NCBI RefSeq assembly: GCF_024189295.1
Contig: NZ_JAIZEN010000007.1
Location: 62,001-126,000, forward strand
Source of the DNA: Halobacillus sp. A1
Lineage (GTDB): Bacteria; Bacillota; Bacilli; Bacillales; Halobacillaceae
Direction: 5' to 3'
Length of the DNA stretch: 64,000 nt
Made by a program: the position numbers and the translations under genes. Shown one piece after another: positions 49,979 through 58,101 of the stretch; position 1 is the stretch's first letter, and every line of letters starts with the position of its first letter. A model generated the notes under the pieces. The model was not told the origin of the DNA. It did no database searches and saw nothing but the letters and a program-made list of their open reading frames with translations.

Positions 49979-50017
49979 CGTTTTTTTTATACTGTCCATT
50001 TTTAGGGTTACAGTTCA

Positions 50018-50044
50018 CCCCTTTAACAGAGGGGTTTTTTTTTT
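50018..50044 (+). terminator. Displaced terminator hairpin of the PRC-barrel gene
   Basis: CCCCT pairs with AGGGG across TTAACAG, followed by ten T. The IS lies at its left arm; without the IS and one CCC copy, the hairpin would follow directly behind the PRC-barrel gene. Confidence 0.7.
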
Positions 50045-50101
50045 GAGAACTACATGATTTCTAATTTATGAGCCAGACTATGTGAAAAGGAGTGATGTAA
50101 A

Positions 50102-50716
50102 TTGAAATTGATGATAGGAATTCTGACACTTACAGCTGCGCTGCTTCTCTTGCCGAATCCTTCCTACGCACAGACTGATACTTACACAGTGAAAAGCGGA
50201 GATACCTTATGGGAGATATCAAAAAGTTATCAAATAGGGCTTTCTGAAATTATCAACGCGAATCCTGGCTTTAATAACCCGGATTTGATTTATCCAGGCG
50301 ATTCAGTGACTATTCCATTAAAAAAAGAAGTCAAGTCCGTTGAGCAGCAAGTAATCGATTTAACGAACAAAGAACGCACTGCCAATGGATTAGCTCCCCT
50401 GAAAAAGGATTGGCAATTATCACGAGTTGCCAGGTACAAATCCAAGGACATGGCTGAAAAAGGGTATTTTTCTCATGACTCCCCTACGTATGGATCTCCT
50501 TTTCAAATGATGAGGGATTTCAACGTTTCTTATAGCCGAGGTGCTGAAAACATTGCGGCCGGACAGACGACGCCCCAACAAGTCGTCAATGGCTGGATGG
50601 ATAGCCCGGGTCACCGGAAAAATATCTTGGATGGAAACTTGAAAAGGATCGGTGTAGGCTATTTTGAAGGAGGCAGCATGGGGCATTATTGGACACAGAT
50701 GTTCATAACAAAATAG
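50102..50716 (+). CDS. Secreted LysM-CAP domain protein (YkwD-like)
   Basis: A 204-aa secreted protein, starting at TTG 50102 after AAGGAGTGATG. A signal peptide (residues 1-24, ending PSYAQ) is followed by one LysM domain (about 28-72: YTVKSGDTLWEISKSYQIGLSEIINANP..., YPGDSVTIP), which binds peptidoglycan, and a CAP domain (about 85-204: LTNKERTANGLAPL, HDSPTYGSPFQMM, GAENIAAGQ, WMDSPGHRKNIL). The CAP domain closely matches that of the SLH protein at 41014, so the two are paralogues with different wall anchors. Its terminator lies just behind. Confidence 0.93.
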   Translation: MKLMIGILTLTAALLLLPNPSYAQTDTYTVKSGDTLWEISKSYQIGLSEIINANPGFNNPDLIYPGDSVTIPLKKEVKSVEQQVIDLTNKERTANGLAPLKKDWQLSRVARYKSKDMAEKGYFSHDSPTYGSPFQMMRDFNVSYSRGAENIAAGQTTPQQVVNGWMDSPGHRKNILDGNLKRIGVGYFEGGSMGHYWTQMFITK

Positions 50717-50723
50717 TTGAAAT

Positions 50724-50750
50724 AGAGCCCTGACTAAGGGCTCTTTCTTT
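50724..50750. terminator. Terminator between the LysM-CAP gene and the convergent lipoprotein gene
   Basis: AGAGCCC pairs perfectly with GGGCTCT around a 7-nt loop, with T-rich DNA on the + side (TTTCTTT). Confidence 0.85.
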
Positions 50751-51198
50751 ATTTGTAGTAGGAGTTCCTTTCCCCATTCTCATATTCCACAGCAAGTTCA
50801 AATGTATTAAAATCAGGATCCAAATCGAAAGTTTCAATGACCTCATCAATCACTTCATCTTCTTTAGTGTACTCATTAAATGTAAACCCATTAAAAGTAG
50901 TAGATAATTGATTGAACGCTTCTTCATCTCTAAGTTCCACGTTGTTTAGCTCTTCGATGTTTGCTTTTATCTGGTTTGCTGGATCGATTTCATAATTCAC
51001 GGTAAAGGTCAAATCTTCCCTGTAATCGACCTTTAGGTGGAAACTTGTAAAGTTGAAAAATTGATCGTATTCAAGTGAGTCGTTGTAATGAACATCGGTG
51101 ATTTCAAAGGGTGGGGCGGGTCTGGCTTGCTGGTTATAACTTTCACTGCCGCAGGCTGTTAATGTGAAAATACTGATCATCATAAGGAATGCTCTCAT
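50749..51198 (-). CDS. YusW-like lipoprotein
   Basis: A 149-aa lipoprotein; ATG 51198 lies behind CAGGAGCG. The signal ends in the lipobox TLTAC (Cys16). The C-terminal half has the pattern I associate with YusW-like proteins (FDLDPDFNTFELAVEYENGERNSYYK, preceded by the same strand-helix-strand unit FHLKVDYREDLTFTVNYE). Very acidic. Function of the family is unknown. It is convergent with the LysM-CAP gene. Confidence 0.75.
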   Translation of the reverse strand: MRAFLMMISIFTLTACGSESYNQQARPAPPFEITDVHYNDSLEYDQFFNFTSFHLKVDYREDLTFTVNYEIDPANQIKANIEELNNVELRDEEAFNQLSTTFNGFTFNEYTKEDEVIDEVIETFDLDPDFNTFELAVEYENGERNSYYK

Positions 51199-51427
51199 AG
51201 TTAATCGCTCCTGTCTTGTATATTAAAAGCATTTCCAAAAAAGAAACTATTTAATATGTCTAAACTTTCATTTTGGCAGCTTACATGCAGTCGTAAGGAG
51301 GATTTAATATGAATAAATCGTGAAATTAGAGGGCTTTGAACAAGGAGAATTATAATAGTACCGATTCAACTTAGTAGAGAATAAGAGGTAGTATTGAATC
51401 ACTTACATTTGGGGAGCGATCAATCGG

Positions 51428-51619
51428 ATGAAGAATACTTGCTATTTTTGCGAAGTCGTAACAGATCAGGTAAAGGTTGTGCCGATTACTGAGAATAATA
51501 AGCTTTGGGTGGAGCTTTGTTTAGAATGTAGTAATTTTTACGGCTGGCTGTTAGAGGGAAGGGGAAGCAAGTATAGAGAATCGGAGGGGGATAAGCATGC
51601 ACATGTTCGAGAGAAGTAA
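51428..51619 (+). CDS. Small protein with two CxxC pairs, 63 aa
   Basis: Starts at ATG 51428 after GGGGAGCGAT. Two cysteine pairs, CYFC near the N-terminus (residues 5-8) and CLEC in the middle (residues about 31-34), could bind one zinc ion in a treble-clef-like fold. The C-terminus is charged (GSKYRESEGDKHAHVREK). No family recognised. Small size, but the ribosome binding site and cysteine pattern argue for a real gene. Confidence 0.6.
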   Translation: MKNTCYFCEVVTDQVKVVPITENNKLWVELCLECSNFYGWLLEGRGSKYRESEGDKHAHVREK

Positions 51620-51814
51620 TTTTAACTATCGTTCATACGAGAAACCTACTTCATTATTATGAAACCATTTTCACCTAGACGGCAATAAAAAGGAAAGGTC
51701 AACTTTCTACCTAAGACAGTATGGGATTTCTTAAGTAGATGGAAGTGGTTTTACTCTTAATGGAATTTAAATTATTTCACATTGAAGATTTTTTGGTCCA
51801 TTATAATAGAATTC

Positions 51815-51863
51815 AAAAAACGACTGAAAGAGGCTGACTTACAGCCTTCTCAGTCGTTTTTTT
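51815..51863 (-). terminator. Rho-independent terminator of melA
   Basis: ACGACTGA...GGCTG pairs with CAGCC...TCAGTCGT; long A/T runs on both sides (minus strand T run after ACGACTGA arm) fit a bidirectional terminator. Confidence 0.9.
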
Positions 51864-51872
51864 ATTATGCAT

Positions 51873-53174
51873 TTATTTATATTCAGGCAGCCAGTCACCG
51901 TGAGCTTCGATAAGATCATCACACATAGCAATAATGTCATCCATAGAAAGCTCAGCACTTGTGTGCGGATCGAGAAGAGCCGCTTGGTAAATATGTTCTT
52001 TTTTAAGAGTGACTGCGGCTTCGATCGTTAACAATTGAGTGTTGATATTCGTACGGTTCAAGGCAGCTAATTGTTCAGGAAGCTCTCCGATATAAGTGGG
52101 GAGGATTCCGTTTCTGTCGACTACGCATGGTACCTCGACGCAAGCATTCTCTGGGAGATTTGAAATGAGTCCTCCGGTGTTCATCACATTTCCTCCAAAC
52201 TTGAAAGGAATATTAGTTTCCATCGCTTCGATGATATGTGAACCATACTCCTTTGAACGCTCATGCGATAGCTGGGAGTTATGCACAATTTCCTCACGCA
52301 TTTCTTCCCATTCTTTAATTTGATTGACGCAGCGGCGTGGATACTCGTCTAACGGTATATTAAATCGTTCGATGAGTTCAGGGTATTGACTTTTAATAAA
52401 ATAGGGATGGTATTCGGCATTGTGCTCGGAAGATTCTGTGATATAGTAACCGAATTTATCCATCAATTCAAAGCGAACCATATCATGGTGCTTTTCCTTC
52501 TGCTTTTCTCTAGCACGTTTCTTAATCTCAGGATACAAGTCTTCTCCGTCTTTCTTCACTTCTAACAGCCAAGCCATATGATTGATTCCAGCAATCCGTT
52601 CCTCAATTCCTTCATGTTCCATATCCAGGTTTTCAAACAATTCTTTTGTACAGACTTGCACACTATGGCAGAGTCCGATCGTTTTCACATTCGTGTGGCG
52701 ATTCATGAAACCAGTTAATGCAGCCATCGGGTTCGTGTAATTCAACAACAAGGCCTCTGGACAAACATCCTCCATATCCTTTGCGATATCAAGCATAACA
52801 GGTATCGTACGCAGCGTACGGAAAATACCTCCGATGCCGATGGTGTCTCCGATCGTTTGCTGTAACCCATATTTTTTAGGGATATCAAAATCGATCACTG
52901 TACTCGGTTCATACCCGCCGACTTGTATCGCATTAACAACGTATTTTGCATTACTTAACGCTTCCCGTCTGTTTAAATAAGAAACTATTTTAATTGATGG
53001 ATTATACTTTTGAGAAAGGTTTTTCAGCATTTGTTCAGATTCTTTAAGTCGTTTTTCATCGATATCGTGCAAAGCGAATTCAAAGCCTTCGAGGGATGGA
53101 ACGAACATACAGTCTCCGAGTATGTTTTTCGCAAAGATCGTGCTTCCTGCTCCGATAAATGTAATTTTGGACAT
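51873..53174 (-). CDS. melA: Glycoside hydrolase family 4 alpha-galactosidase
   Basis: A 433-aa cytosolic enzyme, starting at ATG 53174 behind AACAGGAGGAAA. The N-terminal NAD-binding Rossmann motif is KITFIGAGSTIFAKN; NYTNPMAALT and the metal-binding GLCHSVQ (the Cys-His pair typical of MelA in GH4), HMAWL and the C-terminal GH4 region are intact. GH4 enzymes use NAD+ and Mn2+ in a redox-elimination mechanism. CHSV (rather than CHGV or CNVP) is the alpha-galactosidase signature in this family, from memory. It lies downstream of the LacI gene at 53271, transcribed the same way, in the alpha-galactoside locus. Melibiose or raffinose-type sugars are the likely substrates. Confidence 0.92.
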   Translation of the reverse strand: MSKITFIGAGSTIFAKNILGDCMFVPSLEGFEFALHDIDEKRLKESEQMLKNLSQKYNPSIKIVSYLNRREALSNAKYVVNAIQVGGYEPSTVIDFDIPKKYGLQQTIGDTIGIGGIFRTLRTIPVMLDIAKDMEDVCPEALLLNYTNPMAALTGFMNRHTNVKTIGLCHSVQVCTKELFENLDMEHEGIEERIAGINHMAWLLEVKKDGEDLYPEIKKRAREKQKEKHHDMVRFELMDKFGYYITESSEHNAEYHPYFIKSQYPELIERFNIPLDEYPRRCVNQIKEWEEMREEIVHNSQLSHERSKEYGSHIIEAMETNIPFKFGGNVMNTGGLISNLPENACVEVPCVVDRNGILPTYIGELPEQLAALNRTNINTQLLTIEAAVTLKKEHIYQAALLDPHTSAELSMDDIIAMCDDLIEAHGDWLPEYK

Positions 53175-53205
53175 GTATTTTCCTCCTGTTATGAGTGAAC
53201 TTTAT

Positions 53206-53219
53206 TGTAAGCGCTTTTA
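53206..53219. promoter_or_regulatory. cre-like site upstream of melA
   Basis: TGTAAGCGCTTTTA differs from the CcpA consensus at one position (T for C at 13). It lies about 32 bp upstream of the melA start codon. Confidence 0.5.
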
Positions 53220-53270
53220 AAAATAAAGATGGTGCGTTTTTCAATCCATATCATATGAGATGCCACTCAT

Positions 53271-54364
<1,094 letters not shown>

Positions 54365-54766
54365 ATTTACTTAACTTAAAAGTATCACAAATTACTATTT
54401 AATTCAAAATGTTATTTTAAGGTGTAAAATTTATTGAGATGTTTAGACTTAAAGAAATAGAGTTTTAAAAATAGATCGTAATTCGCGGGAAAGAAGCCAA
54501 ACACCCTTAAGATAATGAGGAGACTCAACGCACGCAGTTGAAAAGGTATCAACTTAAGGATGCCTTGAGTTTACTTGAAATATAGAAATAAAACCTGTAA
54601 AAAAACTGGCATATCAATACATAACTCTCTAGATTTAAAAAGGTTTTATATGAAATATTAATAAAAAGGTATAACGTCATTTTTAGCAAAAACACAAAAC
54701 AACATTATATAAGAAAAAACTAATTGTTAACTTACTAAAAAATTATGAGAAATTTCTTAAAAATAC

Positions 54767-54795
54767 TTGAAAGCGTTTTCTCGTTCTGATATATT
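54767..54795 (+). promoter_or_regulatory. Sigma-A promoter of the alpha-galactoside transport operon
   Basis: TTGAAA (54767-54772) and TATATT (54790-54795) with a 17-bp spacer. Confidence 0.8.
54768..54781 (+). promoter_or_regulatory. cre box overlapping the -35 region
   Basis: TGAAAGCGTTTTCT matches the CcpA consensus except for the last base. It overlaps the -35 box, so CcpA binding would block transcription. Confidence 0.65.
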
Positions 54796-54814
54796 TTATT
54801 TAACAAAGATAAAA

Positions 54815-54859
54815 TTTTAGTAAAAGTTAATTGATTTTTTGTTTACTCGTTTTACTAAA
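54815..54859. promoter_or_regulatory. Candidate LacI operators downstream of the promoter
   Basis: TTTTAGTAAAA (54815-54825) and TTTACTCGTTTTACTAAA (54842-54859) lie about 15-60 bp after the expected transcription start. They share the TTTASTAAA/TTTACT half-site with the sites at 54356, 61412 and 62776-62792. Confidence 0.45.
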
Positions 54860-54924
54860 GGTGAAGTACCAGGTTAACGACGGTTAATGTTTTAGAGCTT
54901 TTAAAACAAACAAGGGGGTATTTT

Positions 54925-56223
54925 ATGAAGAACTCATTTGTAAAGTGGGCAGGCAGTATCGGGATGGTCGCATTGTTAGCAGCTTGTGGCGGCAACGGAG
55001 AAGAGAGTGGTAATGGAAGTGGTGGAAGCGAAGGAGAAGTCAGCGGCGGCCAGGAAGGCAAGTTGACAATGGCTCTTTCTGCAAGTAGTGAAGGAGAAAG
55101 AGATACGTTTGAAGAGTTGATCAGTGAATTTGAAGAAGAAACCGAAATTGATGTTGAAGCAAGTTTTCCAGGTGGTGGCTATGAGGATCAAATGAGAGTG
55201 CAGATGGCAGCTAACGACCTTCCGGACATCTTTGATACTCACGGCTGGTCCCAGCTTCGCTATGGTGAGTATACACTCGACCAACAGGACATGGACTGGG
55301 TGGACGATATGAATCCTGCAATGGAAGATATCGTTACTGATGAAGACGGAAAAGTTTATACCTACCCTGTGAATATGGCTCAGGATGGTGTCATTTATAA
55401 TAAGAACATTCTAGATGAATATGGTATCGAAGTACCAGAAACTTGGGATGAGTTCGTTGCAGCTCTGGAAACTGTTCGTGATGAAAGCGGAGGTCAAGTT
55501 GCTCCGTTATGGATCGGTGGAGGCGATGGTTGGCCGCTTGGTCAGATGGTTGACCAAATGATGACTCCGATGTTTGCGACAGATGAAGAAAATGATTATA
55601 CAGAAGAATTTCTTGATGGTTCATTCGACTGGAGCCAATATGAGTGGCTTCCAGAACAATTGTTGATGCTGCAGGAGAATGAACTGCTGAATCAAGATGT
55701 TTTGACAGCTAAATTTGCCCAGGCTCCAGAAATTATGGCGGGAGAACAGGCCGCTTTCATGTTTGCAGGTGGTTCAGTTGGACCTGATGCAACAGCAATG
55801 AATGAAGATGTGGAAGTTGGTCTGATGCCAACACCGGCCGTTCATGAAGGGGACGAGCAAGTTTGGATTGGCGGAGAACGTTTTACACTTGCCATCTTTG
55901 AAGAGTCTGAAATGAAAGATGAAGCGAAGCAGTTCATCGAGTTTATGGCTGAACCTGAAAATGCACAGCGTATTGCAGAAGGAACGAATTTAGCTTCAGC
56001 TATTGAAGGTGTAGAAGCAGACACTTATTTCTCTGAGGATTTACAAAAATATTCAGATAACGAAATTGTCAGCTATTTCGACCGCGTCTATTTACCAAGT
56101 GGCATGTGGGATGTCATGTCTACTACAACAGAAGAGTTGTTGGCTGGGGGAGACCCTGAAGGTGCGGCATCAACTATGGAATCTGAATATGAGCGCTTAC
56201 GAGAAGAAAGTGACAGCGAATAA
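54925..56223 (+). CDS. Alpha-galactoside ABC transporter substrate-binding lipoprotein
   Basis: A 432-aa extracytoplasmic sugar receptor, starting at ATG 54925 behind AAGGGGGT. Lipobox VALLAAC (Cys21), then a Gly/Ser/Glu linker and the family 1 binding-protein pattern: GERDTFEELISEFEEETEI, GYEDQMRVQMAANDLPDIFDTHGW, YTYPVNMAQDGVIYNKNILDEYGIEVPETWDEF. Highly acidic. It is the first gene of an operon with two CUT1 permeases and a GH36 alpha-galactosidase, so the ligand is probably raffinose, stachyose or melibiose (RafE/MsmE-like). Confidence 0.9.
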   Translation: MKNSFVKWAGSIGMVALLAACGGNGEESGNGSGGSEGEVSGGQEGKLTMALSASSEGERDTFEELISEFEEETEIDVEASFPGGGYEDQMRVQMAANDLPDIFDTHGWSQLRYGEYTLDQQDMDWVDDMNPAMEDIVTDEDGKVYTYPVNMAQDGVIYNKNILDEYGIEVPETWDEFVAALETVRDESGGQVAPLWIGGGDGWPLGQMVDQMMTPMFATDEENDYTEEFLDGSFDWSQYEWLPEQLLMLQENELLNQDVLTAKFAQAPEIMAGEQAAFMFAGGSVGPDATAMNEDVEVGLMPTPAVHEGDEQVWIGGERFTLAIFEESEMKDEAKQFIEFMAEPENAQRIAEGTNLASAIEGVEADTYFSEDLQKYSDNEIVSYFDRVYLPSGMWDVMSTTTEELLAGGDPEGAASTMESEYERLREESDSE

Positions 56224-56243
56224 TATTCATTCAATAGAAAGAA

Positions 56244-56276
56244 AAGGGGGAGAGGATGCTCTCTCCCTTCTGTTTT
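56244..56276 (+). terminator. Intra-operon hairpin after the binding-protein gene
   Basis: AAGGGGGAGAG pairs with CTCTCTCCCTT (one G-T pair, 4-nt loop) and is followed by a TGTTTT stretch. Likely a partial terminator or stabiliser. Confidence 0.7.
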
Positions 56277-56317
56277 AATGAATGCGATCGCGCAGTGATA
56301 AGGAGATGACATAAATT

Positions 56318-57244
56318 ATGAGTGAACTCGTTGAGAAAAGTAAAAGGAAACCAGGGAAATCTACTAAAAAACGCGGGATTAATGGAGAAAAATCATTATG
56401 GTGGATGTATCTTCCCGCCGTTTTATTTGTCACCGCTTTCATTGTCTATCCATTCATGGATGGTGTCAGGATTTCCTTTACGGATTGGAACGGTTTTTCA
56501 CAATCATTCAACTTTGTAGGGCTCGAACAATACACGCGTATGTTCAATGATCCGACGACATGGACAGTTATTCGAAACACCTTACTATATGGGATAGGGA
56601 GTACAATTTTACAAAACGCGCTCGGTCTTTTTTACGCACTTTTATTAAATAATCAAATAAAATTTCGGACAGTAACCCGAACGATTGTTTACCTTCCCGT
56701 TATCATTAGTCCGTTAATTATGGGGTACATTTTTTATCTGTTTTTCGCATTCCAAAATGGAGCTCTGAATGATGCATTGATGTTCTTTGGTTTAGACTCG
56801 ATCAACGCACTTGGGAATGCTGATATCAACCCTTACATTATTGTGCTAGTGAATACTTACCAGTTTGTCGGTATTGCAATGATCATTTATCTGGCAGGTT
56901 TACAAGGCATATCGAAAGATTTTTATGAAGCAGCAGAAATAGATGGTGCTACTGCCTTTCAACAATTTAAGAAAATTACACTGCCAATGCTTGCACCATC
57001 GATCACGATCAACGTAGTTATCAATATCATTGGTGGTTTGAAACTGTTTGATGTCATCGTAGCTTTGACTGGCGGCGGCCCGGGTAATGCGTCACAGTCC
57101 AGCTCTACATTTATGTACGATCTTTATTTCAGCAGGCAGGACGCAGGATATGCAGCTACTCAAGGTGTGTTGGTAGCCTTCATAATTCTGATTCTCAGCT
57201 TGCTTGCTCTATGGTACTTCAAACGGAAGGAGATTGAAGCGTAA
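56318..57244 (+). CDS. CUT1 sugar ABC transporter permease (MsmF/RafF-like)
   Basis: A 308-aa membrane subunit starting at ATG 56318 after AAGGAGATG. A basic N-terminus ([13 protein letters not shown]) precedes the first helix ([32 protein letters not shown]), the usual CUT1 pattern. The EAA loop is [26 protein letters not shown], followed by [19 protein letters not shown], the typical MsmF segment. Its stop codon overlaps the start of the next permease (ATGA-type junction at 57244), showing tight coupling. Confidence 0.92.
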   Translation: MSELVEKSKRKPGKSTKKRGINGEKSLWWMYLPAVLFVTAFIVYPFMDGVRISFTDWNGFSQSFNFVGLEQYTRMFNDPTTWTVIRNTLLYGIGSTILQNALGLFYALLLNNQIKFRTVTRTIVYLPVIISPLIMGYIFYLFFAFQNGALNDALMFFGLDSINALGNADINPYIIVLVNTYQFVGIAMIIYLAGLQGISKDFYEAAEIDGATAFQQFKKITLPMLAPSITINVVINIIGGLKLFDVIVALTGGGPGNASQSSSTFMYDLYFSRQDAGYAATQGVLVAFIILILSLLALWYFKRKEIEA

Positions 57245-58068
57245 TGATACAAAATAAGAAAAAAGGTTTGTTGGCTTTGCTCGCTGTTCTTGTAGCAGCT
57301 CTACACGCTATTCCGTTTTATATTTTGATTACAACATCATTGAAAACACGCGGAGATTTCAGTTCCCGCTGGGCTATTCCGGAATACTTCACCCTTGAAA
57401 ACTTCACCATCGCCTGGCAGGAAGCGAATTTGGGACCTGCTTTTGTCAATTCGTTTATTATCACTTTTTTTGCAGCAGTTTTATTAATTTTCATAGGTTC
57501 ACTAGCAGCCTATCCACTAGCCAGGCGCAATACTAAATTAAACAAAGCAGCGATGATGTTTTTCATAGCCATTATGGTTGTTCCTCCACTAACTGCTCTT
57601 GTACCGCTTTACCAGCTGGTAGTAGATATAGGTATGCTGAACACACGTACGATTGCCATACTGAACAATGTCGCCGCATTTTTACCTTTGACTATTTTTC
57701 TATACTCAGGGTTCATTCGCTCTACAATTCCAAAAGAATTGGAAGAAGCGGCGAAGATCGATGGAGCGAGCACAATCGGTATTTTCTTCCGAGTCGTGTT
57801 TCCATTGTTGAAACCAGTGACGGCATCTGTTCTGATCATTGCTTGTGTATTCATTTGGAATGACTATCAATTTGCGATCTTCTTCCTGCAGAGCAGCGAT
57901 GTTCAAACACTGACCGTAGCAATGGCAAGTTTCTTTGGCGAAAACCAGAACAACCTGGGGCTTGTCGCCGCCGCAGCCTTTATGGCGATGATTCCGATGG
58001 CGATCTTGTTCCTTTTCCTACAGAAGTACTTTATCGCTGGACTTTCATCTGGGGCAGTCAAAGGATAA
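57244..58068 (+). CDS. CUT1 sugar ABC transporter permease (MsmG/RafG-like)
   Basis: A 274-aa membrane subunit, starting at ATG 57244 on the last base of the previous stop codon. First helix ALLAVLVAALHAIPFYILITTSLKTRGDF, then FTIAWQEANLGPAFVNSFIIT, the EAA loop ELEEAAKIDGASTIGIFFRVVFPLLKPV and a C-terminal LQKYFIAGLSSGAVKG, all typical of the MalG/MsmG group. It pairs with the permease before it. The ATPase is not encoded in the locus. Confidence 0.92.
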   Translation: MIQNKKKGLLALLAVLVAALHAIPFYILITTSLKTRGDFSSRWAIPEYFTLENFTIAWQEANLGPAFVNSFIITFFAAVLLIFIGSLAAYPLARRNTKLNKAAMMFFIAIMVVPPLTALVPLYQLVVDIGMLNTRTIAILNNVAAFLPLTIFLYSGFIRSTIPKELEEAAKIDGASTIGIFFRVVFPLLKPVTASVLIIACVFIWNDYQFAIFFLQSSDVQTLTVAMASFFGENQNNLGLVAAAAFMAMIPMAILFLFLQKYFIAGLSSGAVKG

Positions 58069-58101
58069 TTTTACTGAAATCGTAGTAATGGAGGATTAGG
58101 G

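Larger units (their letters stand above)
48527..50017 (+). mobile_element. IS3-family insertion sequence (IS150 group), complete
   Basis: 1491 bp, bounded by 25-bp imperfect inverted repeats: TGAACTATACCCCGAATAATGGACA-type left end at 48527-48551 and right end at 49993-50017 (20 of 25 positions match). The left flank ends in CCC and the right flank begins with CCC, consistent with a 3-bp target duplication. It carries orfA and orfB with an intact DDE triad and a frameshift site. It sits between the PRC-barrel gene and its terminator hairpin. Confidence 0.92.
54365..54924. other. Divergent control region of the alpha-galactoside locus
   Basis: About 560 bp of very AT-rich DNA between the divergent LacI and binding-protein genes. 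It holds a strong promoter with overlapping cre box (54767-54795), two TTTASTAAA motifs and, in the middle, a nested hairpin-forming stretch (CCTTAAG at 54505 with CTTAAGG at 54553, enclosing TCAAC...GTTGA). No ORF was supported. Confidence 0.55.
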
